NCBI RefSeq assembly: GCF_002029255.1
Contig: NZ_MZGT01000012.1
Span: 32,427-96,426 of the forward strand
Reading direction: 5' to 3'
DNA length: 64,000 nt
DNA from: Clostridium chromiireducens
GTDB taxonomy: Bacteria; Bacillota; Clostridia; Clostridiales; Clostridiaceae
Shown: positions 33,041 through 42,274 of the stretch, piece by piece
Layout: the number at the start of each line of letters is the position of its first letter
How positions within the stretch are numbered: position 1 is the stretch's first letter
Position numbers and translations under genes: made by a program
The notes under the pieces: model-generated
Told to the model about the DNA's origin: nothing
The model's database searches: none
The model's input: only the letters and a program-made list of their open reading frames with translations

Positions 33041-35119
33041 CTATAATAATGCTCCTATATCTAATATTAGTGTTACTAAACCATTTCCAAGTATAGTTGC
33101 ACCAATATATTGATCTAAATTCTTAAGCGTTTTACCAAGAGGCTTAATTACGATTTCTTGTTGTCCTAGTAATGAATCGACTAATAAACCTATAGTTTTA
33201 TCACCTACATTTACTATTATAACAAATTTCTTATCAGTTTCGCTAGCCTCTATATCTAAAGATTCATTTAATCTTATTAGCGGAATTACATTTTCTCGGT
33301 AAACTATGACTTCTTTACCATTACTCTTCTTAATATTTTCTTCCCTATAATCTATAACTCTATCAATAAAACCTAAAGATATTGCAAGTGTTTCTTCTCC
33401 AACTTTAACAAGTAAGGCTTGTATTATTTGTAGTGTAAGTGGAAGCTTAATTACAAATGATGAACCTTTTCCTTCCTCACTTATTACCTCAACAGTACCA
33501 CCAAGTGCTGCAATTTTTGTCTTAACAACATCCATTCCAACTCCTCTACCTGATATATCTGTTACTACTTCGTTTGTGCTAAAGCCTTGGGCAAAAATTA
33601 AATTCTTAATGTCACTTTCTGACATTCCATCTGTATTAATTCCTTTTTGTTCAGCTTTCGCCTTTACTCTTTCTACATTAATTCCTGCACCATCATCTAT
33701 TACTTTTATTAAAGCTTTTGTTCCTTCTTGATATGCAACTAATCTAATTGTTCCAACTGGAGGCTTACCTTGAGAAACTCTCTTTTCAACAGATTCTATA
33801 CCATGGTCTGCTGCATTTCTAAGTAAGTGTATTAATGGTTCTCCAATTTCATCAATAACTGTTCTATCTAATTCTGTATCAGCACCCTCAATGACAAAGT
33901 TGATTTCTTTATTTAATTCTACCGATATATCTCTTATCATTCTTGGGAATCTGTTAAATACAGTATCTAATGGTAACATTCTAATCTTCATAACTAAATC
34001 TTGAAGATCTGATGTTGTTCTTCCAACTTGTTCTAATGTTTCATTTAATTCTTGCGATTTTTGAACATTTACAATTTGTTCTAGTCTTGTCCTATATATT
34101 ACAAGCTCAGAAACCATGTTCATTAAATTATCTATTCTTTCCAAATCAACCCTTACAGATTGATGTGCTTTTTTAACTTCTTTCTTTTGAGTTGTTTTCT
34201 TAGCTTGTTCTTGTTTAGGTTCAACTTTTGGAACCACTGGAGCTTCTACTGAAACTTTAGGCTCAATTTTTTCTTCTATCTTAAGTTCTGCTTGTTTAAT
34301 TACCACTGGATTTTGTTCTACTTCCTTTGGTGCCAAATCGACATTTTCAAATTCAATCAATGCAGCTTCAACTTTTGATACTTCAGAAATACCATTTACA
34401 ACAGATAATATTTCATCTACAGTATTTTTAGTTACTAATACAAATTTCAACTCAAAATCGAATTCTTCATTCTCAATTTCCTGAGTTGATGGTTCTGATT
34501 TTAATATTTCTCCATGATCTTCAAGATCCTTAACAATCAAGAATGCTCTTGCTGATTTTAATAGAGTATTTTCACTTAGTGTCACTTTAATTTCAATAGA
34601 GTTAAATCCTTTTTCTTTTGCTTGTTTAATTACAGACGCATCATATTGATTTAAATCTAAATCAAAATCATCCTTAGCGATTAAATTACTACTATCTTTT
34701 AATTTAACTTGAGTTTCTTCTTGTACATCATTTTGATTACCATTGTTTTTTATATCCGCCAATGCTCTAATAATATTATCTATTTCGACTTTTTCTTCTG
34801 ATCCTTCTTGAACGTTATCTACCATCTTCTCTAAGGTATCAAGACAATCAAATAATACTGTTACTACCCCTTGAGTTACTTTTAGTTTTCCTTCTCTAAA
34901 TTCAGCTAGTACATCCTCCATTTTATGTGTAAGTTCAGCAAGGTCTGTAAATCCCATTGTTGCTGCCATCCCCTTAATTGTATGGGCAACTCTAAATATT
35001 TCATTTACCTTATCTGTATCATCTGGATTTTGTTCTAAATCTAATAGTGATGCATTCAACGTTTGTAGATTTTCTAATGATTCCTCTAAAAACATTGACA
35101 TATATTGAGATGTATCCAT
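33041..35119 (-). CDS. cheA: Chemotaxis histidine kinase CheA
   Basis: CheA autophosphorylates and passes phosphate to CheY and CheB. The 692-residue protein has all five domains: P1 with the phosphorylated histidine in VAHTIKGMAATMGF (His46); a P2-like region near residues 180-270; P3 dimer helices (VDLERIDNLMNMVSELVIYR); the P4 ATP-binding boxes (LLRNAADHGIES, DDGAGINVERV, DISGRGVGMDVVK); and a C-terminal CheW-like P5. The ATG at 35119 follows AAAGGAGG; the longer upstream reading frame runs into the cheR end and was rejected. It starts 13 bases after cheR. Confidence 0.97.
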   Translation of the reverse strand: MDTSQYMSMFLEESLENLQTLNASLLDLEQNPDDTDKVNEIFRVAHTIKGMAATMGFTDLAELTHKMEDVLAEFREGKLKVTQGVVTVLFDCLDTLEKMVDNVQEGSEEKVEIDNIIRALADIKNNGNQNDVQEETQVKLKDSSNLIAKDDFDLDLNQYDASVIKQAKEKGFNSIEIKVTLSENTLLKSARAFLIVKDLEDHGEILKSEPSTQEIENEEFDFELKFVLVTKNTVDEILSVVNGISEVSKVEAALIEFENVDLAPKEVEQNPVVIKQAELKIEEKIEPKVSVEAPVVPKVEPKQEQAKKTTQKKEVKKAHQSVRVDLERIDNLMNMVSELVIYRTRLEQIVNVQKSQELNETLEQVGRTTSDLQDLVMKIRMLPLDTVFNRFPRMIRDISVELNKEINFVIEGADTELDRTVIDEIGEPLIHLLRNAADHGIESVEKRVSQGKPPVGTIRLVAYQEGTKALIKVIDDGAGINVERVKAKAEQKGINTDGMSESDIKNLIFAQGFSTNEVVTDISGRGVGMDVVKTKIAALGGTVEVISEEGKGSSFVIKLPLTLQIIQALLVKVGEETLAISLGFIDRVIDYREENIKKSNGKEVIVYRENVIPLIRLNESLDIEASETDKKFVIIVNVGDKTIGLLVDSLLGQQEIVIKPLGKTLKNLDQYIGATILGNGLVTLILDIGALL

Positions 35120-35132
35120 CTTTGTTCCTCCT

Positions 35133-35900
35133 TTATACTTTTTTATAAATAAAGGTCGATGCTTTTTCAAAGCCATAATCTCTATAATTATAAATGCTTT
35201 CTGTAGCTCCTACAAATAAAAGTCCACCTTTTTTTAATGAATCGCTAAATCTTTTGTAAATATCTTGCTTTACATCATTGTTAAAATAAATAACAACATT
35301 TCTACACACAATTAAATCAAAGTTATTTTCGTATCTATCTAAAATTAAATCATGTTTCTTAAATGTTACCATATTCTTGACTTTAGATTCGATATAATAT
35401 TTATCGTCCTTTATTTTAAAATATTTACTCAAATCTGAATTATTTACGCCTTTCATTTCATTTTGCGAATATTCACCAAGTTTTGCTCTTGAAAGTATAG
35501 TATCATCTATGTCAGTTGCTACTATATTATGTCTTCCATTAGGCGATATTTTATCAAGTATTATTCCCAGTGTATATGGCTCACACCCTATTGAACATGC
35601 GGCACTCCATACTTTTACGCTATTATTATTTGGTAATAATTCCTTTACTATTTGTTTTTCTAGATCAGCAAATAACTCAGGGTTTCTAAAAAATTCCGTT
35701 ACATTTATTGTAATAAAATCCAAAAACTTTTGTTTTTGTTCAGGGTTAGTTTTTATTACTTTCGTATATTCCTCTAATGATTTTATTCCAACTCTTGTCA
35801 TTAAACTATTAATTCTTCTATTAAGCTGCTCTGGTTTATACGCTGATAAATTTATCCCTAGTTCCTTATGAACCCATCTATGAAATTCATTAAAATCCAT
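35133..35900 (-). CDS. cheR: Chemoreceptor methyltransferase CheR
   Basis: CheR methylates glutamates on chemoreceptors using SAM. The 255-residue protein has the N-terminal helical domain (MDFNEFHRWVHKELGINLSA) and the catalytic domain: VTEFFRNPELFADL, the SAM-binding WSAACSIGCEPYTLGIIL, and LIVCRNVVIYF. AGGAGG precedes the ATG. It lies between cheB and cheA. Confidence 0.96.
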   Translation of the reverse strand: MDFNEFHRWVHKELGINLSAYKPEQLNRRINSLMTRVGIKSLEEYTKVIKTNPEQKQKFLDFITINVTEFFRNPELFADLEKQIVKELLPNNNSVKVWSAACSIGCEPYTLGIILDKISPNGRHNIVATDIDDTILSRAKLGEYSQNEMKGVNNSDLSKYFKIKDDKYYIESKVKNMVTFKKHDLILDRYENNFDLIVCRNVVIYFNNDVKQDIYKRFSDSLKKGGLLFVGATESIYNYRDYGFEKASTFIYKKV

Positions 35901-35908
35901 GTTTCCTC

Positions 35909-37000
35909 CTATACCCCTTTTACTATTCGTATTATATTATGAGCAATTTCGTTTAACGGAACTACCAAATCTACTTTTCCAGTTTCAAATGCAGCCTTTG
36001 GCATACCATAAATTGTGCAAGTCGATTTATCTTCAGATATTGTTATACCGCCATAATCTTTTATATTGGCAGTTCCATCAGCTCCATCTCTTCCCATTCC
36101 AGTTAAGATTGCCGAAACCAAATTACCTCTATATACTTTTATTGCAGAATTGAATAACTTATCTACAGCTGGCCTTACCCCCCAAATAGGTGGCTCTTCA
36201 TTTAGATGTATTGTATTATTTGAACCAACAGTCATATGCTGACCACCCTTTGCAATGTATATTGTATCATTGCTTATTTTCATACCTTCCGCTGCTTCAA
36301 TTACCTTCATATTACAGATTTTGTCTAATCTCTCAGAAAAAACTTTTGTAAATCCTTCCGGCATGTGTTGAACCACAAACACCGGTACTCCTAAATTAGC
36401 GGGTAATTTAGTTAACACTTCCTGTAATGCCTTAGGCCCTCCAGTAGATGCACCAATAACAACAGCATCTATTTTTTTATTTTTCGGCACAGACACTGGA
36501 CTATTCAAAATTACCTTTGTATTTCTTTCTGGACTTAAATTATTTGTTGTATAGGCTTTAGGGCTATCTATACTAATGCTTCTTTTTCTCGAACGCACAT
36601 TACTAGTTATACTTTTTATCTGTTCTATTAAATTATACTGAACTTTCGCTATATCTAATGATATAGCGCCTGAAGGCTTAGTTATAAAACTGATTGCTCC
36701 GTTATCAAGACATTCTAAAGTCACTTCCGATCCTTCTGTCGTTGCACTGCTAAGCATTATTATCGGATAACTTTTTCCAAGCTTCTTTAATTCTTTCAGC
36801 GTTGCGAGCCCATCTAAGTCCCTCATATGTACATCCAATGTGATAAGGTCTGGAGCGTATTTATCTACCTTTTCAATTAACTCTCTTCCATCTCTAAATT
36901 TAGCTACAACTTCAAAATTGCTTTCTGACTCAATCATGTCTGAAATTGCTTTTCTCATAAATGCAGAGTCATCAACAACTATAATTTTTATTTTTTCCAC
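35909..37000 (-). CDS. cheB: Chemotaxis methylesterase/glutamine deamidase CheB
   Basis: CheB demethylates chemoreceptors when phosphorylated. The 363-residue protein has an N-terminal receiver (VVDDSAFMRKAISDMIE, phosphoacceptor in LITLDVHMRDLDG) and a C-terminal esterase with the catalytic triad in VIGASTGGPKAL (Ser), VVQHMPEGFT (His) and GMGRDGADG (Asp). The receiver block reads DVHMRDLDG in place of the common DVxMPxxDG. The start is GTG. It sits between cheD and cheR. Confidence 0.96.
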   Translation of the reverse strand: MEKIKIIVVDDSAFMRKAISDMIESESNFEVVAKFRDGRELIEKVDKYAPDLITLDVHMRDLDGLATLKELKKLGKSYPIIMLSSATTEGSEVTLECLDNGAISFITKPSGAISLDIAKVQYNLIEQIKSITSNVRSRKRSISIDSPKAYTTNNLSPERNTKVILNSPVSVPKNKKIDAVVIGASTGGPKALQEVLTKLPANLGVPVFVVQHMPEGFTKVFSERLDKICNMKVIEAAEGMKISNDTIYIAKGGQHMTVGSNNTIHLNEEPPIWGVRPAVDKLFNSAIKVYRGNLVSAILTGMGRDGADGTANIKDYGGITISEDKSTCTIYGMPKAAFETGKVDLVVPLNEIAHNIIRIVKGV

Positions 37001-37032
37001 CTAATCACACCTCTCTTTATACTTCTATAATA

Positions 37033-37521
37033 TTATAATTCTATGATACCACAACCCACAACCTTAAGTACTACTTTACCATCACTTGCATAGCCAATCA
37101 TCGTTCTTCCCTTATTTCCGCCTATTTCTTCAGCAACTATTGGGATAGATTGTTCTTTCAACGCTTTTTTAACCGCCTCACTGTTTCTCTTACCTATATC
37201 ACTTATTATGCTTTTGTCAGAAAAGTTGAACATAGAAGCTCCTCCTGCAATTTTTGCTATGAGGTTTCTCTTTTTACATCCTTGCTGCTCCATTTTTTCG
37301 ATTAACATCGGAATAGCTAAATCTGCAAATTTCATGGGGTTTGAATTACTTTTAAATTGAGTACTATCAGGAAGCATTATATGGGCTAATCCTGCGACCT
37401 TAACCGTCCTGTCATATAAAGCAATTCCAACACACGATCCTAATCCTATTGTCATTATTGATCCTGGATCTAGTACCAAGTTCAGATCAGCTATTCCAAC
37501 TTTTATTTCTGTGCTTACCAT
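37033..37521 (-). CDS. cheD: Chemoreceptor glutamine deamidase CheD
   Basis: CheD deamidates receptor glutamines and stimulates CheC. The 162-residue protein carries the catalytic cysteine and histidine in IGLGSCVGIALYD and AGLAHIMLPDS, followed by AKIAGGASMF, all typical of the family. GGGGG precedes the ATG. It is separated from the second cheW by nine bases. Confidence 0.95.
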   Translation of the reverse strand: MVSTEIKVGIADLNLVLDPGSIMTIGLGSCVGIALYDRTVKVAGLAHIMLPDSTQFKSNSNPMKFADLAIPMLIEKMEQQGCKKRNLIAKIAGGASMFNFSDKSIISDIGKRNSEAVKKALKEQSIPIVAEEIGGNKGRTMIGYASDGKVVLKVVGCGIIEL

Positions 37522-37530
37522 TTTTACCCC

Positions 37531-37980
37531 CTAAAAGATATTCTTTTCATCCTCTGATGATAATATCTTTACTAAATCTAATAAAATAACAATATTATCT
37601 TCTAATTTAATCAATCCTGCTATATATCTTTTATCTATTGTTGATGTTATTGGAGGTGCTGATTCCATTAACTCACTATTAACATCTCTTACTTCATAAA
37701 CATTTTCAACTATAATCCCGAATTTATTCTCATCTCTTTTTACAACTATTATTTTTCTATTTTCACTTTGCTTATCTTCTCCAAAGTTGAATTTTTTTGA
37801 TAAACTTATTATTGGAAGTATACTTTGCTCATAGTTTATTACTCCCTTTACAAAAGCTGGAACATCAGGAAGAACCGTTGGTTCTTGATAACCTAAAATT
37901 CTTTCCACTTCTTTTATATCTGTAGCATAATGCTCTCCATTCAATCCGAATATTAACATTTTAATTTCATTGCTAGCCAT
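37531..37980 (-). CDS. cheW: Chemotaxis coupling protein CheW (second copy)
   Basis: This 149-residue single-domain CheW protein has LIFGLNGEHYATDIKEVERI, FVKGVINYEQSILPIISLSK and FGIIVENVYEVRDV. It differs enough from the copy at 31450 to be an old paralogue; the two may serve different receptor arrays or give CheV-like adaptor variety. TAGGAGG lies upstream of the ATG. It follows the FapA-like gene by 16 bases. Confidence 0.92.
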   Translation of the reverse strand: MASNEIKMLIFGLNGEHYATDIKEVERILGYQEPTVLPDVPAFVKGVINYEQSILPIISLSKKFNFGEDKQSENRKIIVVKRDENKFGIIVENVYEVRDVNSELMESAPPITSTIDKRYIAGLIKLEDNIVILLDLVKILSSEDEKNIF

Positions 37981-37996
37981 TACCTTTTTAAACCTC

Positions 37997-39952
37997 CTAT
38001 AAAATAAACTTGTCTATTACTATTTCCCCAGTTTTATCTACATATGCTTCTACATTCTTTGATGAAACTTCCAACATAACCTGCTTTTCACCAAAGCAAA
38101 AAATTGTATTATTATAAGCTATATCAGCTTTAATACGACCTTTTTTAGATACTTTTAACATAGTATTAACTCCTGCAGTACTTCCCACAGTTTTTAACTT
38201 TATCTCAGAGCCTGCAGCTAATACCCCGCCTCTACACACTGCATTATCACTTAAAAATTCTATATTATTCAATGCAGTTATTTCAGATGTATATTGACCT
38301 TTTCCTGTTATAAAAACACTTCCTGATGCTTCGATAGTTGAACCTTGTGTATATCCTACATAAACATCAGTTGGAATTACTATCAGTGTTTCAATTTCAT
38401 CTATTTCCTCTTTCAAAATTTCGTCAAATTCTACTAGTTCTTTATAATCTTTAATTTTCAAAGGTCCAAGTCCCAATAACTTATTTATTATAAATGTTGT
38501 TACTTCACTGTGTTGAATTCCCCGAGACATATTATAACTTAAAATATGTCTTGCAATATCAGGAAGTGATTTAAATTTATTTTCTATTAATATTTTAATT
38601 ATTTCTCCATCATGTCTTTGACCTAATAAATTATTATCTTTAACTTGTTCAGTCGAAGAGGTTAAATCATTAATAATACTTTTAACATTCTGTAAATAAT
38701 TTAAGTACAGCCTTCTTTCAACATTTTCACTTCCGGCAGTCACAGTTGAATTTAATACATTTCCGAGAATAGTTATTTGACCCGAAGCTCTTAGTATAGC
38801 GGATTCTACATTTTTGCCAACATACAATTCATTTCCCGCTCTAACTTCCATCGCTTCTGAAACTACACCTACAATTTCAACATTTCCTACAAAATCTATA
38901 TTCCCACTTTTCAAGTCAACTTGATCAACCTTATATAGCTTGTTCACAGTAAATGTATTACCTTTAAAATCCGGTTTACCTTCAGAAGTGGCTATAACCT
39001 TATCATTCTCAAGTTTACATCCCTCTCCAATTTTCAACGTCAGCTTTTTTGCGGTTTTTTTGGCTATAACCATCCCAAGTATATCTTTTCCATCATTACC
39101 TGATTTACCTGGGACTATTTGAGCAATTATATCACCGCTCTTGACATTGGCAATTAAAAATGTATTCCTATAATCAACTTTTCCAACGGACTCATCATAA
39201 TTTAATTTGTGTGATTCCTTAAATAATAATTCAATTTCATCCGGTATATCGTTTTGAACTGATAACCCTTTCGCTATTAGTACATTTTCAGCATTATGTT
39301 GACCACAAATCACTTCGATTTCCTCTTCAATTATTCCATATACAACACCCTTACTTTTCAACAATTCTTTTAACTCTTTTGGAGTATATTGAGGCGGATA
39401 TTTATCTTCAATTTTTCTCTTTACAAGAATTAAATTCTTGTGATACTCCTGATCTGCCAACTCGTATATATGTTTAGGGGTAGTTTTTATGTTAATATAT
39501 GCTTCCATTCTGTCATTTGTAATCGATATATCCACACTTCTAACAGGTTCTATTTCTTCAAACTTATATTCTATCTTATCTTCTACTGTTACTGGAGTTA
39601 TTTGATCGCACTTCTGACCATTAATTAATAAAATTATTCCAGGACTTGTTTTTATTGTGATAATATCATCCTTATTTTTAGGTTCCGTTACTATTATCTT
39701 TCCATTCTCTACTTTTGCACCAAATACTTCCTTTTCCACTTCTGAATCTTTTAGGTTATTGACCACTTCTTTTTCATTAGGTTCTATTTTATTCTCATTA
39801 CTTTCCAAAACTTCTATTTCAATTTTCCTTTTAAAAAACCTTTTTTCTTCCTTTGTCACTTTATATTTTAGATCTTCTTTAGGAATGTTCAATTCAAGAG
39901 ATGCTTTTTCAAGGCATTCATCTACAGAAGTTGCAGAAAATTTCAAACTCAT
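37997..39952 (-). CDS. FapA/DUF342-family polymer-repeat protein
   Basis: This 651-residue protein has an N-terminal Jag-N-like domain (SATSVDECLEKASLELNIPK at residues 6-25). A large DUF342/FapA region follows, rich in beta-strand repeats (VGNVEIVGVVSEAMEVRAGN, GNVLNSTVTAG, GSVFITGKGQY, GGVLAAGSEIKLKTVGSTAG). A helical interruption occurs near residues 420-520. FapA-type proteins are found in flagellar and chemotaxis operons of Firmicutes, but their function is not established; a scaffold or polymerising role is an inference. It is the first gene of this operon and has a plausible extended -10 promoter. Confidence 0.8.
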   Translation of the reverse strand: MSLKFSATSVDECLEKASLELNIPKEDLKYKVTKEEKRFFKRKIEIEVLESNENKIEPNEKEVVNNLKDSEVEKEVFGAKVENGKIIVTEPKNKDDIITIKTSPGIILLINGQKCDQITPVTVEDKIEYKFEEIEPVRSVDISITNDRMEAYINIKTTPKHIYELADQEYHKNLILVKRKIEDKYPPQYTPKELKELLKSKGVVYGIIEEEIEVICGQHNAENVLIAKGLSVQNDIPDEIELLFKESHKLNYDESVGKVDYRNTFLIANVKSGDIIAQIVPGKSGNDGKDILGMVIAKKTAKKLTLKIGEGCKLENDKVIATSEGKPDFKGNTFTVNKLYKVDQVDLKSGNIDFVGNVEIVGVVSEAMEVRAGNELYVGKNVESAILRASGQITILGNVLNSTVTAGSENVERRLYLNYLQNVKSIINDLTSSTEQVKDNNLLGQRHDGEIIKILIENKFKSLPDIARHILSYNMSRGIQHSEVTTFIINKLLGLGPLKIKDYKELVEFDEILKEEIDEIETLIVIPTDVYVGYTQGSTIEASGSVFITGKGQYTSEITALNNIEFLSDNAVCRGGVLAAGSEIKLKTVGSTAGVNTMLKVSKKGRIKADIAYNNTIFCFGEKQVMLEVSSKNVEAYVDKTGEIVIDKFIL

Positions 39953-39986
39953 AAATACTCCCCCTAACCGATACTTCTTACCTTTA

Positions 39987-39995
39987 AGTATACCA
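39987..39995 (-). promoter_or_regulatory. Extended -10 promoter of the chemotaxis operon
   Basis: On the minus strand TGG-TATACT (TGn extended -10) lies about 35 bases upstream of the FapA-like start. There is no strong -35, as expected for extended -10 SigA promoters. It is the only recognisable promoter between this gene and the upstream aminotransferase gene. Confidence 0.45.
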
Positions 39996-40065
39996 CAGCA
40001 CGGTTTAATTTTATATGAATTATTTATATAAATATATATACTTTTACATGAAAATACAATTTTCT

Positions 40066-40806
40066 TTATTTTTTACTTTCCTCTATATAATTCATAATTT
40101 CTCTGTCATATTCCTCCATTAAGCATCTAATAATTTTATTAGCCGGATCTAATTTTATACTATTTACCGTTTTTATAGGCAATACCTTTGGAGATGTACC
40201 TGAAATAAACATTCCATCCAACTTATCAATATCTGTATACTTATACTCTACTTCTTGAACTTGAATTCCAAGCCTTTGGGCTAATTCTATAATTTCTCCT
40301 CTAGTAACTCCTGGCAAAACTGCCTTGGTAGGTGATGTCATAAGTATATTATTCTTTATCATAAATATATTAGATTTACTACCTTCTGTTACGTTCCCAT
40401 TATTATCAATCAATATAGCTTCATAAGCATTATTATCTTTTATTTCTTTATTCACTTTTTCCCTAAAACTATCATTAACTATTTTTGCATTGGGATTTTC
40501 TCTTTCTCCAAAGTATAGTATCGTATCCACTCCATTTTTGTACATTTCATCTGTAGGATAAAAATGTTCTATAAAAAATACCTTTAGTTTTTTTTCATTA
40601 ATTCCATAGGTTATTTTAATATTGCCATTATATTTATTCTCATCTTTTATAACATTTTGTATTTTAGTACTAATTTCTTCATAACTTAACGGAAACTCTT
40701 CATTAATTAATTTGAAAGAATTTTTCATTCTTTGTAAATGAGCTTCTAGAAATATAGGTATACCATTTATAACTCTCAATACCTCATAAATTATTTTGTC
40801 CTCCAT
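40066..40806 (-). CDS. Class IV aminotransferase / aminodeoxychorismate lyase-like
   Basis: This 246-residue fold-type IV PLP enzyme belongs to the family that includes branched-chain and D-amino acid aminotransferases and 4-amino-4-deoxychorismate lyase. Visible motifs are VINGIPIFLEAHLQRMKNSF (substrate loop), ILIDNNGNVTEGSKSNIFMI (conserved E-x-S/N block) and AVLPGVTRGEIIELAQRLGI. The short length favours PabC-like lyase or a generic aminotransferase; no folate genes are nearby to decide. A GGTGG element precedes the ATG. Confidence 0.8.
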   Translation of the reverse strand: MEDKIIYEVLRVINGIPIFLEAHLQRMKNSFKLINEEFPLSYEEISTKIQNVIKDENKYNGNIKITYGINEKKLKVFFIEHFYPTDEMYKNGVDTILYFGERENPNAKIVNDSFREKVNKEIKDNNAYEAILIDNNGNVTEGSKSNIFMIKNNILMTSPTKAVLPGVTRGEIIELAQRLGIQVQEVEYKYTDIDKLDGMFISGTSPKVLPIKTVNSIKLDPANKIIRCLMEEYDREIMNYIEESKK

Positions 40807-40890
40807 ATGAACCTCGCCACCTTTTTAACCTTTAAATAAAATTATTACTAGCTCACTTTTCAATAAATTTATCTTGTTAATTTTGATATG

Positions 40891-41529
40891 TTATTTCCAC
40901 TTTAATATCTCAATCTGATGATTTTTTTTATAATTTATTAAATACGGCTTTCCTACCAGGTCTAATAAAGGCTTATCTGATAAGGAATCTGAAAACATAT
41001 ACGATTCTTTAAAATCCACTTCTATTTTTTCATTTTTAATAACTTCCATCAGCCTCCTTACCTTTTCTTGCCCTTTACAATTTTCCCCTTCCATTTTCCT
41101 CGTAAAAATACCTTCTTTAAAAGTAAACTTAGTACCTATTATTTTATCTACTTCTTTTATCTTATAAAATTCATTAATATAAAATTCAGGAGATGCTGAT
41201 ATTAAATAAATATCATACCCCTCACTCTTTAGTTTTTTCATCATTGTTAATGCATCTTCGTATAATATTGTCTGCAACTTTTCATCATAAAACTTTTTAA
41301 CAAGTTCCGCCAAGTCTTTCTCATGAATTTTATCTATAAACTTCAAAAATGTCTCTTTTACCTTTTTCTCATCATATATTTTTATACTATACATAAGTCC
41401 AGAGAATACTGCTCTTGGTAAAAATCTAACATTCCTCTTATCATTCTTTATTACATATTTAAATAGTTCCATTAATGTCTCTTTTTTTGTGATAGTATAA
41501 TCTATATCAAATATAGCAAGTTTCTTCAA
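40891..41529 (-). CDS. HAD-IB family phosphatase
   Basis: This 212-residue protein is a haloacid-dehalogenase-type phosphatase. The nucleophile motif is IFDIDYTITKKETLM (D-x-D-x-T), motif II the serine in IYLISASPEFYI, and motifs III/IV lie in YMFSDSLSDKPLLDLVGKPY. A helical cap lies between. Substrates in this subfamily include phosphoserine and phospholipid-type phosphates; the substrate here is unknown. Translation appears to start at TTG, with an AGGTAGG element upstream. Two long hairpin elements lie upstream. Confidence 0.85.
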   Translation of the reverse strand: MKKLAIFDIDYTITKKETLMELFKYVIKNDKRNVRFLPRAVFSGLMYSIKIYDEKKVKETFLKFIDKIHEKDLAELVKKFYDEKLQTILYEDALTMMKKLKSEGYDIYLISASPEFYINEFYKIKEVDKIIGTKFTFKEGIFTRKMEGENCKGQEKVRRLMEVIKNEKIEVDFKESYMFSDSLSDKPLLDLVGKPYLINYKKNHQIEILKWK

Positions 41530-41570
41530 AACGCAATACCTACCTTTTAATATTTAATTCTTAACACTTA

Positions 41571-41808
41571 TTACTTAGATTTATGTGGTGACTTACCGAA
41601 ATTATAAATATTTTTGTTCCGGAAAACTATGAAAATATCGCTGAAGGTTCTAAGTTGCAGGTTGCATCCACTTTAGCATGCTCCAACTTTCAGTTTGACA
41701 AGCTAAAGTGGAACAACCTACAACTAAGAACCTTTAACAGCTCATTTTCAAATGTTTTCATCACAAAAATATTTATAATTTCTAGTGAAGATACCATCTT
41801 AAAGTTCT
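41571..41808 (+). repeat. Long-hairpin intergenic element, copy D
   Basis: An imperfect inverted repeat of about 238 nt. GTTCTAAGTTGCAGGTTG.. on the left faces ..CAACCTACAACTAAGAAC on the right, with core GGTTGCATCCACTTTAGCATGC and GACAAGCTAAAGTGGAACAA. The outer stem ACCGAAATTATAAATATTTT pairs with its complement near 41770. Orientation matches copy A. It lies upstream of the HAD phosphatase start. Confidence 0.85.
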
Positions 41809-41978
41809 AGCAAATTTGTAAATATATTTATCTAATAAGTCAACTGCATAAACTTCATATCTTTAACTATATTATTTGCCATTTCTTTTAAATTATTAAG
41901 TGCTTAGAGATAAATATTATTAATATATATTTCGATGTACAATTTTCGTTCAGTAACTCTAATCATTAAAATAAAATC
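41809..41978. other. Spacer between hairpin copies D and E
   Basis: The gap of about 745 bases between the HAD phosphatase and the aminotransferase holds copies D and E and this 170-base AT-rich spacer. I see no gene, terminator or recognisable RNA in the spacer. Confidence 0.5.
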
Positions 41979-42267
41979 ATAGATACCCAAGTTCTTTACT
42001 AAGTTTATGCCATACAATACAACCTATACCAGAAAACGACTGTACTCTTTTGTGCAGTGTTACATCTGAGAATATAGCTGTAGGTATTTCTTCAGTAGAA
42101 GTTGTTCCATTGTTGCTTGTCATGAGCTCGCTCAGGAACATGCAGCAGTGGGTACAACTTCTACTGATAGAAATCCACAGCTATATTCTCTAGTAACCGA
42201 AACAACAGAGTACAGTTGTTTTCGGTTATTTATACACATAAACGTAGTTTCCATCTTGGGTATCTAT
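41979..42267 (-). repeat. Long-hairpin intergenic element, copy E
   Basis: A 289-nt hairpin closed by a perfect 13-bp outer stem (ATAGATACCCAAG / CTTGGGTATCTAT). Inner arms pair GAGAATATAGCTGT and TTCAGTAGAAGTTGT with their complements. The core GTTGTTCCATTGTTGCTTGTC and CATGCAGCAGTGGGTACAAC is the family core in the orientation opposite to copies A, C and D. It ends seven bases before the aminotransferase stop codon. Confidence 0.85.
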
Positions 42268-42274
42268 TCATTAA

